This document shows positions 7,680 through 14,872 of a DNA stretch of 22,388 nucleotides, one piece after another. A program made the translations under genes and the position numbers. Origin of the DNA: a virus; IMG/VR virus record IMGVR_UViG_3300046010_000356, positions 1-22,388 of that record; one strand, written 5' to 3'. Position 1 is the stretch's first letter, and each line of letters begins with the position of its first letter. Below the pieces are notes generated by a model, which made no database searches, was not told the DNA's origin, and was given only the letters and a program-made list of their open reading frames with translations.

Positions 7680-8453
7680 TTAATTCATGAACCATTCTAA
7701 TGGAGCAAAATACTCTGTGGCCATTTCTTGTTCTAATAGTTTTATTTCTTCAGTGGCTTCATCGTATATTTCTTTTCCGTTCAGTGTAACACCACCCGGT
7801 AATTGTATACCACCAAATTTCTTCATGTTATTACCCCAAGTTCTTTTAATCAGGGCAGTTGCATATTCTTTTAACCATCTATCATTCCAAACTTTACCAT
7901 AAACTGTTGGGTCTATTAATGCATAACATTCCGCAACAACTACTGTTCCTACTGGAGCTTGGGATGCACCCCATCCCCAATCTATATACAACCTCTGCAT
8001 ATGTCTTTGGTAACGAATAGGGACTTCACCAGTAAATAATAATTCTAGAGAACGAAGGTGTTGTTGTGTTAATGTATAATTAATATAAGACGCAGATGTA
8101 AAGTCATATAATTCGTTTAGACGTAATTGGTATCTCAAGTCGAACATATTAATAGTTGCTTGAGAATCTTGTATTGGAAATATTCTAGTTACACCTGTAA
8201 TTTCCAAACAATTATTTGATGCATCGGTTACACCACAAAGGTTAATATATTTTTGATCTATATCTTCTTGAGTTATTCTTTTGACGTAATATATCTTTTG
8301 TAGACCATCGAAGTGATAATCCTGCCAATATTGCAGAGCGTCGTCTATACGATCTTGAACTTGATCTTCATCTACGTTAATATCAATTACTGGAAAACCC
8401 AGTCTTCTTAGACAATAGAATGCAAATTGTTGTCTGTTGGTGATTGATGCCAT
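7680..8453 (-). CDS. 13: Neck protein gp13
   Basis: The 257-residue protein corresponds to T4 gp13 (309 residues), the head-completion protein that binds under the portal and works with gp14. The start TNRQQFAFYCLRRLGFPVIDINVDEDQVQDRIDDALQYWQDYHFDG is the conserved helical connector region of this family. The C-terminal half has QRLYIDWGWG, a conserved helix KVWNDRWLKEYATALIKRTWGNNMKKFGG, and LPGGVTLNGKEIYDEATEEI. It is the first gene of the assembly block. It has a consensus late promoter and an AGGAG ribosome binding site 7 bases from the ATG, inside an inverted repeat that may control translation. Confidence 0.94.
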   Translation of the reverse strand: MASITNRQQFAFYCLRRLGFPVIDINVDEDQVQDRIDDALQYWQDYHFDGLQKIYYVKRITQEDIDQKYINLCGVTDASNNCLEITGVTRIFPIQDSQATINMFDLRYQLRLNELYDFTSASYINYTLTQQHLRSLELLFTGEVPIRYQRHMQRLYIDWGWGASQAPVGTVVVAECYALIDPTVYGKVWNDRWLKEYATALIKRTWGNNMKKFGGIQLPGGVTLNGKEIYDEATEEIKLLEQEMATEYFAPLEWFMN

Positions 8454-8458
8454 GGAAT

Positions 8459-8498
8459 ATCTCCTAATAATATACTATTTATAATATCAATAGGAGAT
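8459..8498 (-). promoter_or_regulatory. Inverted repeat that would mask the gp13 ribosome binding site
   Basis: Bases 8459-8466 (ATCTCCTA) and 8491-8498 (TAGGAGAT) form a perfect 8-bp inverted repeat with a 24-base loop. On the minus strand the downstream arm contains AGGAGAT, the gp13 Shine-Dalgarno. RNA reading through from the fibre operon would carry both arms and could hide the site. RNA started at the promoter in the loop would lack the upstream arm. T4 gene e and some other T4 late genes are controlled this way. Here it is inferred from sequence alone. Confidence 0.6.
8476..8483 (-). promoter_or_regulatory. Consensus T4 late promoter (TATAAATA) for gp13
   Basis: The minus strand reads TATAAATA, an exact match to the T4 late -10 box used by RNA polymerase with gp55. 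It lies in the 54-base gap between the glycosyltransferase gene and gp13. The start site would be near 8470, giving a leader of about 17 bases that begins just before AGGAG. This marks the likely start of the gp13-gp20 late transcript. Confidence 0.8.
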
Positions 8499-8507
8499 TT
8501 GTTTATT

Positions 8508-9773
8508 TTATATTTTTAGTAATCCTGGCAACCTTTCATCTGTTTTTATTGCAACCATCCACGCAGATGTAACACATACATTCATATTTTTTAACCACTC
8601 GTTAGGAAACCAAGTATCTCGTCTATATTCTTGAAAACGAATTTCTTTATTGTTTATGAACTGTGCCAAATAGGCATCCGTATAATAAAGGAAACTATTT
8701 TCATTCCAGAAACTTACATGAGTAGGGTCTTGGAATGCTCCCCTTCCATCTGTACTCGGAACTTCAATAAATACCCAACCACCATGACACAATACTCTAT
8801 GTATTTCTTTCATAGTTTTTATCGGGTCTTTGAGGTGTTCGATAACATGACTTGCATTAATAACACCTACACTATTGTCCTCTAATGGTATACCATTGTT
8901 TAAGTCACAAGTAATATCCGCATTTTCACTTTGGTCTATTGTGGTATAATCTTTGTACCGATTAATACCACCACCCAAATCTACTTTCAACAACCCCTTT
9001 TCTTCTGCATCTTTTTCTGCCAGTTGTTGTGCATATTGATTGAATAATTCTCTTGTTTTAGTTTGTATTGATTGATTTCTTTCCAACCAAGTATTATCTC
9101 CGGTTATTCTATAGATGTATAGAACTTCAGGAATGTGTTTCATTTTAGTGTGGAGATATGTTCTAATACATAATTCGTGATCATCACAAATTGATAATTC
9201 TTTATTATGGCCACCTATTTCTTTATAAACTGAAGTCCTCCATGCTCTTACATGGTCGGGTGCATACCAAATAAAACCTAAACTATGACTAGTTGGTTTA
9301 AAACTGTTCATAGTAATGAGTTTATTACCCTTCCAATTAAAGTGTTTATATGACCATCCATATTCTTCACCATATGGAATAAAGTCACCATCCATGTGTA
9401 ATGAAGCATTATCACTATATACAAAACCAATCTTTGAGTCTTGGAATGCTTCTAATAATTTTTCTAAACAATCGGGTGTTATTAAATCATCATGATCTAT
9501 TTCTACTAGAATGTCTCCAGTTCCTAGATTGAAAGCATTATTTTTCACATGACCTATGTTTGAGTTTGGTTCGTCCATTCTATATACTTTAACTTTTTCG
9601 TGATATAGAATGTCATGTGGGATATGGGTAAATTTACATTTATTGTTTACCAATATTACCCATTCCCAATTGTCATATGTTTGATTTAAGATACAATCAA
9701 ACAACTCATTCAAAAAAGGAATATTACCAGGATCGTGTTCTGGTGTTATCAAACTAAATTTTAATTCATTCAT
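8508..9773 (-). CDS. GT2 glycosyltransferase fused to a SAM methyltransferase
   Basis: This 421-residue protein has two domains. Residues about 1-225 are a GT-A fold family 2 glycosyltransferase: SLITPEHDPGNIPFLNELFDCILNQTYDNWEWVILVNN, then VEIDHDDLITP with a DHDD metal/nucleotide-sugar motif at 93-96, and an acceptor-side DDHEL at 197-201. Residues about 260-410 are a class I SAM-dependent methyltransferase: VDLGGG (264-269, motif I), NASHVIEHL (307-314), HRVLCHGGWVFIEVPS. It would transfer a sugar from a nucleotide donor and methylate the sugar or another acceptor. Donor and acceptor cannot be told from sequence. It is last in the fibre operon, 2 bases after the 774-residue modifying enzyme, so virion fibres are plausible acceptors. 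Alternatives are host surface glycans. No clear ribosome binding site is seen. Confidence 0.85.
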   Translation of the reverse strand: MNELKFSLITPEHDPGNIPFLNELFDCILNQTYDNWEWVILVNNKCKFTHIPHDILYHEKVKVYRMDEPNSNIGHVKNNAFNLGTGDILVEIDHDDLITPDCLEKLLEAFQDSKIGFVYSDNASLHMDGDFIPYGEEYGWSYKHFNWKGNKLITMNSFKPTSHSLGFIWYAPDHVRAWRTSVYKEIGGHNKELSICDDHELCIRTYLHTKMKHIPEVLYIYRITGDNTWLERNQSIQTKTRELFNQYAQQLAEKDAEEKGLLKVDLGGGINRYKDYTTIDQSENADITCDLNNGIPLEDNSVGVINASHVIEHLKDPIKTMKEIHRVLCHGGWVFIEVPSTDGRGAFQDPTHVSFWNENSFLYYTDAYLAQFINNKEIRFQEYRRDTWFPNEWLKNMNVCVTSAWMVAIKTDERLPGLLKI

Positions 9774-9775
9774 AA

Positions 9776-12100
9776 TTAATCAAAGAAAAATAAATGTGTT
9801 AATCTGCTATCTGTTTTATTAGAACCGAAATATGGACCAGCTGAATGTATGGATTGTGCATCCATAATAACCAGTCTGTTGTATATATTACCCACTGAAT
9901 CAACTATATCAAACTTTGTACTGTCATAGAAATTACCATTAAATGATTCGTCAACGTTTGCATCTAGAATATGTCTCGCTCCATTTATTTTTGATTTGTG
10001 TAACCTAGTGCCACTTACTAAAGGAGCATCTGGAGTTAGATAAATCATAGCTGCCCATTTTTGTAAATCATAATGGTAAACTTGTCTATCTTCTGATTTA
10101 CATATTTGAAAACAACCATTATAACAATGTTCAGTAAATGCAGTTATTTTTTCTCCAATTATAGATTCAAATACTTCTTTAATTCCATTGGGACGATATG
10201 GTACACTAGACCTCAAACCCTTATACCATCTCAAATCTTCAATGTATTCCACATTAAGCGCATAATCTCTGACTTCATCAGGGTTAGAATAGAAGTTATC
10301 AACAACGAATAATTTTTTACTTTGACTTTTGTTTATGTAAAAAGGTAAAGGTTTATTGGTTAATTTCTGTTCTTTATATTTTCTTTTGGCTAATTCGTGT
10401 ATGTTTTGTACTCTGTCTCCTTCGTCATGATACATCGAGGTGTTTATGAAATTAACATAATTTGGAAATGGGTTAACTCTTTCTGGTTGCATCATAATAG
10501 TGGTGCAATTTAACATTTGTTCATAATCACCTTTCCGTTCATATGCATACGCTAACCCAAATAAATGATCGTTTCTTCCTGGTGCAAATTTTTCGGATTG
10601 TTTATAGTAGTCTATTGATTCCTCTTGTTGACCCAAATAAGTATAAATTTCAGCCATAAAAATTAAAGTGATATAGATGGTTTCATCTATAAAACTTGGG
10701 TTTTTATAGTTATCACAATGATTCAAATATTCTTGGAAATAATACAAACATCTTCTGGCATATTCTTTATTATGGGACTCTCCCAAATATAATGCATCAG
10801 AAGGAAATGCATCCATGTAACTTTTACCTATGTACCAAAAATGATACATATCAGATAACATAGTTTTTTCTTTTATCATTTTTTCTTCGAGAATTAATGC
10901 ATCAGAAATAAACTTGGTTGGAACCGTCCAACTTTGTCCCTCATTATAACCAACTTGTCTAAATGATTTGGGTAAATCAAACCTAGTAAATTGTTCACCT
11001 ACACCATCTATATCACATCTAATAGTTTCATGACAAGTATCATGATTAAAACTCCAAGGTAGTTTTGCATTCCACATCCATGCTCTATGATATATGCATG
11101 TTCCACTAACTGCTGGTATATGGAATGATTGAATAGTAGTGTCATCCAATAGACTCCAATCGAAATCATCATCTACTTCCAAAACTTCATCGCAATCCAT
11201 TTTTAAAATCCAATCACAATCATGGTCGGTTTTCTGACAAGTTTGGAGTAAATGGTCTCTATTCCAACCAAACCCTACCCACCCTTCTTCTACATTATAT
11301 ACAAAACCAGGAATGTCTTTATCTTTAAAAAAGTTTTCTACAACTAATTCTGTACCATCAGTTGAACCATTATTTTGTAAAACATAATAATCAATATATT
11401 GATAACATGATTCTAACATTCGACCTATAGTGGTAGATTCATTTTTGAACATAGAAATCATTACAATTTTAGTCTTTTTATTGACTAGATTTGTTTTTAC
11501 GTTATCCTTTTTAATGACTAATATAATATCATCATATCTGCTTTTTACATGTCGTAGGTCGAAATATTCATAAGTATGACCAGCTGGAATTGTTTTTAAT
11601 AATACTTCTACATCTTCGATTTGTTGTATATCTTCGATTACCATTATACCACCTGGTTTTAATAACGGTAAATATAAATCAATAGAACGAATTTGATCCT
11701 CTAATTCATGAGAACCATCTTCTGTGATAAAATCAAACTTTTCAGGGTATAGATTTTTAATTTCATCCCTAGTTGGTTCTTCATACGCACCCCGCACATG
11801 AGTTATATAATTAATTTTACTTAAATCTAACCTGTTTTTATTGTCTTGTTCTAATATATTTTGTTTATCCAATAAACAAATATTGAAATTGGGTAAAAGT
11901 TTATTCCATAAGACAGCGGAACCACCTGTTTTGGTTCCTATTTCTAACATATTACCAGACTTATCTAATAAATCATTCAGGTATTTGCCATACACTTCGC
12001 AATATGAGTGAACGGAATTTTTATCTGTACCCAAATAATGGGATTGATTACTCCACCCATATGTGTCCAATATATTGATTATTTTATCATAACAACTCAT
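9776..12100 (-). CDS. Multidomain methyltransferase / GT2 glycosyltransferase / TPR / 2OG-oxygenase-like protein
   Basis: The 774-residue protein combines several activities. Residues 1-200: class I methyltransferase with MLEIGTKTGG (51-60), DFITEDGSHEL (123-133) and KPGGIMVIEDI (148-158). Residues about 208-440: family 2 glycosyltransferase like the WaaE/beta-glucosyltransferase group, with MFKNESTTIGRMLES, LQNNGSTDGT and the DxD motif MDCDE (301-305). Residues about 470-545: two TPR-like helical pairs, a common partner of this GT2 type. Residues about 590-774: a domain resembling 2OG-Fe(II) oxygenases of the DUF6445 kind, with His676-x-Asp678, distal His752 and Arg766. All metal ligands appear present. 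The ATG overlaps the preceding oxygenase stop (ATGA) with AGGA upstream, so they are coupled. A likely role is modifying the fibres encoded upstream; the exact substrate is unknown. Confidence 0.82.
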   Translation of the reverse strand: MSCYDKIINILDTYGWSNQSHYLGTDKNSVHSYCEVYGKYLNDLLDKSGNMLEIGTKTGGSAVLWNKLLPNFNICLLDKQNILEQDNKNRLDLSKINYITHVRGAYEEPTRDEIKNLYPEKFDFITEDGSHELEDQIRSIDLYLPLLKPGGIMVIEDIQQIEDVEVLLKTIPAGHTYEYFDLRHVKSRYDDIILVIKKDNVKTNLVNKKTKIVMISMFKNESTTIGRMLESCYQYIDYYVLQNNGSTDGTELVVENFFKDKDIPGFVYNVEEGWVGFGWNRDHLLQTCQKTDHDCDWILKMDCDEVLEVDDDFDWSLLDDTTIQSFHIPAVSGTCIYHRAWMWNAKLPWSFNHDTCHETIRCDIDGVGEQFTRFDLPKSFRQVGYNEGQSWTVPTKFISDALILEEKMIKEKTMLSDMYHFWYIGKSYMDAFPSDALYLGESHNKEYARRCLYYFQEYLNHCDNYKNPSFIDETIYITLIFMAEIYTYLGQQEESIDYYKQSEKFAPGRNDHLFGLAYAYERKGDYEQMLNCTTIMMQPERVNPFPNYVNFINTSMYHDEGDRVQNIHELAKRKYKEQKLTNKPLPFYINKSQSKKLFVVDNFYSNPDEVRDYALNVEYIEDLRWYKGLRSSVPYRPNGIKEVFESIIGEKITAFTEHCYNGCFQICKSEDRQVYHYDLQKWAAMIYLTPDAPLVSGTRLHKSKINGARHILDANVDESFNGNFYDSTKFDIVDSVGNIYNRLVIMDAQSIHSAGPYFGSNKTDSRLTHLFFFD

Positions 12101-12819
12101 TGTAAATTTTTCCTGTTTTCTATAAAATTAAGAACTGATATATCGTTTATTTGTTGTTTGGATGGGCTGTATAATGCTCGTTTTCTATTTTCTATTTCTG
12201 AAGAAGGTGTAGTCAGATAATATGATGCTATACTTTTTCTATAGATATTTTCTGGACAATTGATAGGGTCGTTAAATCCATGCCATGAATTTTTAGATGC
12301 ATCAAATAATACAACCCTATTAAACTTACATTCTATAACTGCTCTTTTTTCTTTGGGTGTTTTGGATTCTTCATTATGTGACCAAAATTCTAAATTACCA
12401 CCCCATTCCGAATTCCAATCTTGCGAAAGGTATAGAATAAAATTGAATTTTCTTTGTAAGTTTAATTTTGGATGTATCGAATAATCCAAGTGAACATTTA
12501 ATTTGCCACCATTTCCATGAATATGCCACCCAGCACCATGTAATCCGGTATCTAAATGTAAATCATCAAAATTGGTTATTGATTTTATCTTATTTAAAAA
12601 CTCTACTGAATTTAAATAATTAAAGAATTTATATGTATTGGATGGGAAATGATACCAATTATTTAATGTTTTTTTGACTTCAAGTGGGTTATCGTATGTA
12701 AACCAGTCTGGAGAATTAAAATCTATAAACTCGTTTGAAAGAGTTATAGCCTCTTCAACATTTAAAAAATCATCAATAATAAAATATTCAAATGGATCAT
12801 CGTAACGTGTCAAAATCAT
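12097..12819 (-). CDS. 2OG-Fe(II) oxygenase, prolyl 4-hydroxylase-like
   Basis: The 240-residue enzyme belongs to the 2-oxoglutarate and Fe(II)-dependent oxygenase superfamily, closest by eye to the prolyl 4-hydroxylase type. The iron site is His110-x-Asp112 (NVHLDYS) with distal His180 (SWHGF). The 2OG anchor is Arg194 or Lys195 in YRKSIASYYL. Between them are NFILYLSQDWNSEWGGNLEFW and FNRVVLFDAS, the usual strand pattern of the double-stranded beta-helix. Such enzymes couple oxidation of 2-oxoglutarate to hydroxylation of a protein or small molecule. Its gene lies directly after three collagen-like genes (27-base gap) and overlaps a glycosyltransferase fusion, so proline in the collagen triplets is the obvious candidate substrate. 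Related oxygenases are common in marine T4-like phages without known substrates, so this is inference. The ribosome binding site (AGAG) is weak. Confidence 0.85.
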   Translation of the reverse strand: MILTRYDDPFEYFIIDDFLNVEEAITLSNEFIDFNSPDWFTYDNPLEVKKTLNNWYHFPSNTYKFFNYLNSVEFLNKIKSITNFDDLHLDTGLHGAGWHIHGNGGKLNVHLDYSIHPKLNLQRKFNFILYLSQDWNSEWGGNLEFWSHNEESKTPKEKRAVIECKFNRVVLFDASKNSWHGFNDPINCPENIYRKSIASYYLTTPSSEIENRKRALYSPSKQQINDISVLNFIENRKNLQ

Positions 12820-12846
12820 AAATCATATCTCTGAGGTAATATTAAA

Positions 12847-14871
12847 TCATAGTTTTGATTTAATATAGTCAATTTGTTCTTTCTGTTCCTTTAACGCTTC
12901 TACCAATAATGGTACTACCCTACTATATAGTACGGTTAAATAATCCTCACCTGATATACTTTCTCCATATTCATCTGCATCAAATGGTGCAATTTTTACT
13001 GCTTCGGGTAATACTGATTTTATTTCTTGTGCTATAACACCAATTTGTCGTTCGTTATCGTAGTTATATCCGAACTGTTTTGCTAAATCGTTTTGTTCGT
13101 AATAAACACCATGCAATTTATCTAATTTTTCTAACGCATTGTTTATATTATTTAATATTGTTTTGAGTCTAATATCAGAATAAAAAGACGTTATAGTACC
13201 AGTGGCTCTTATTTGTCCTTGAACTCCTGAAGCGGCAGTATTTACACCCAAAGAATTAACTTGTGTTATTGCAACACTGGCGGCCCCTGATTGTCCTTGA
13301 ACTCCTTGTACTCCCGCCGCACCTTGTGCTCCTTGTGCTCCACTTACATTAATACCTTGTGCTCCTGGTGAACCCTGTGCTCCTTGTGGACCTTGTATAC
13401 CTTGTGGACCTTGAGTACCCGCCACTCCTTGTGCTCCTTGTGCTCCTGGTGTCGCTAGTCCCTGTATACCTTGTGGACCTTGAGCGCCCTGTGCGCCTTG
13501 GGAACCCTGTATTCCTTGAGCGCCTTGAGCGCCTTGTACTCCTTGTCTACCTTGTGCTCCTGCAACACTACCTTGAACACCCGCTGCTCCTGCAACTCCT
13601 TGTGCTCCTAATGCGCCTTGTGGGCCTTGTGCTCCCTGTCTGCCTTGTGGACCTTGTATACCTTGAGCGCCTGAAATACCAGCAACACCTTGTGCTCCAA
13701 CACCTTGTGCTCCTTGTACACCCTGTCTGCCTTGTGGACCTTGGGCGCCTGCCACACCTTGAACACCAGCAACACTAGTACCTTGTGGACCTTGTGATCC
13801 CTGTGCTCCTGGTGTACCCTGAACACCTTGTGGTCCTTGTCTACCTTGTGCTCCAACAGTACCTTGAACACCCGCAGCACTAGTACCTGTTGCACCTTGA
13901 ACGCCTTGTGATCCTGCTGCACCTTGTGCTCCCTGCACACCTTGAACTCCTTGTACACCTGCTGGACCTTGAGCACCAGCAACACTAGTACCTGTTGCAC
14001 CTTGAACGCCTTGTCTACCTTGTGGACCCTGTGCGCCTTGTACACCAGCAACACCTTGTACTCCAGCTGGACCTTGAGTACCAGAAACACTAGAACCAGT
14101 TGCGCCTTGTACACCCTGTGCGCCTTGTACGCCAGCAACACCTTGCGTTCCTGCGACACCTTGCGCTCCGGCAGAACCTTGAGTACCTGCAACACTAGTA
14201 CCTGTTGCACCTTGCACACCTTGCACACCTTGTCTACCTTGAGCTCCGGCCGCCCCTTGAACACCTTGTGCGCCAGCAGTTCCTTGTACACCAGCAACAC
14301 TAGAACCAATTACACCTTGAGCGCCTTGTACTCCTTGTCTACCTTGTGGACCTTGTGGACCTTGTACACCAGCAACACCTTGAGCACCCTGTATACCAGC
14401 ACTACCTGACCCTGCCGCACCCTGAGCGCCTTGTGGACCTTGTGCTCCTGCGACACCTTGTGGTCCTTGTACACCTTGTGCTCCCGGTGAACCCTGAACA
14501 CCAGAACTAGTTGCCCCTTGAGCACCTATAACACCTTGAGCTCCTTGTGCTCCTGCAACACCTTGCCGTCCCTGTGGACCTTGTACGCCTTGAGCGCCTT
14601 GTGTACCAATTCCTCCACCTGAACCAACAACACCCGCAACGCCTTGAGCACCAACCGAACCCTGTACACCTGCAACGCCTTGAGCGCCTTGTACACCTGC
14701 TGGACCTTGAACACCAGCAACGCCTTGTACACCTTGTGGTCCTTGTACACCAGCTGGACCTTGAGCACCAGTATAATTTGGAGGTATGCCTATCCAAACA
14801 CCATTTGCTGCAATAACATTGTTTGCACCAATAGATAAACCATTTTTGATTGTAAAAGTCGAATATGTCAT
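12847..14871 (-). CDS. Collagen-like fibre protein A with S74 chaperone domain and periodic breaks
   Basis: The 674-residue protein has an N-terminal head (1-34, ending [18 protein letters not shown]) shared with protein B. A Gly-X-Y region covers residues 35 to about 526, followed by a linker and a C-terminal Peptidase_S74 domain beginning YSDIRLK. In S74 the Ser of SDxRxK, here Ser565, and Lys570 form the self-cleavage dyad; the released chaperone folds the trimer and is then lost. Triplets are mostly G-A/V/P-Q and G-V-A, with no Lys, Asp or Glu. Unlike B and C, the helix is broken at exact 35-residue steps by G-[T/S]-S-V-[A/S] inserts. It is the last of three collagen genes, starting one base after the B stop. 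A trimeric tail or head fibre is likely; its position on the virion is not known. Confidence 0.9.
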   Translation of the reverse strand: MTYSTFTIKNGLSIGANNVIAANGVWIGIPPNYTGAQGPAGVQGPQGVQGVAGVQGPAGVQGAQGVAGVQGSVGAQGVAGVVGSGGGIGTQGAQGVQGPQGRQGVAGAQGAQGVIGAQGATSSGVQGSPGAQGVQGPQGVAGAQGPQGAQGAAGSGSAGIQGAQGVAGVQGPQGPQGRQGVQGAQGVIGSSVAGVQGTAGAQGVQGAAGAQGRQGVQGVQGATGTSVAGTQGSAGAQGVAGTQGVAGVQGAQGVQGATGSSVSGTQGPAGVQGVAGVQGAQGPQGRQGVQGATGTSVAGAQGPAGVQGVQGVQGAQGAAGSQGVQGATGTSAAGVQGTVGAQGRQGPQGVQGTPGAQGSQGPQGTSVAGVQGVAGAQGPQGRQGVQGAQGVGAQGVAGISGAQGIQGPQGRQGAQGPQGALGAQGVAGAAGVQGSVAGAQGRQGVQGAQGAQGIQGSQGAQGAQGPQGIQGLATPGAQGAQGVAGTQGPQGIQGPQGAQGSPGAQGINVSGAQGAQGAAGVQGVQGQSGAASVAITQVNSLGVNTAASGVQGQIRATGTITSFYSDIRLKTILNNINNALEKLDKLHGVYYEQNDLAKQFGYNYDNERQIGVIAQEIKSVLPEAVKIAPFDADEYGESISGEDYLTVLYSRVVPLLVEALKEQKEQIDYIKSKL
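13768..14517 (-). repeat. 105-bp tandem repeat encoding 35-residue collagen units
   Basis: Breaks in the Gly-X-Y pattern of protein A begin at residues 119, 154, 189, 224, 259, 294, 329 and 364, exactly 35 apart. Each unit is ten triplets plus a five-residue G-x-x-x-x insert. On the plus strand the tag CACTAGTA or CACTAGAA starts at 13773, 13878, 13983, 14088, 14193 and 14298, every 105 bases. Confidence 0.9.
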
Positions 14872-14872
14872 G

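Noticed and set aside
12097-12819. DNA-base hydroxylase of the TET/JBP type
   Set aside because: The motif spacing and the EWGGNLEFW and YRKSIASYY segments look like the prolyl 4-hydroxylase-type group, and the neighbours are fibre genes rather than nucleotide metabolism. Not excluded experimentally.
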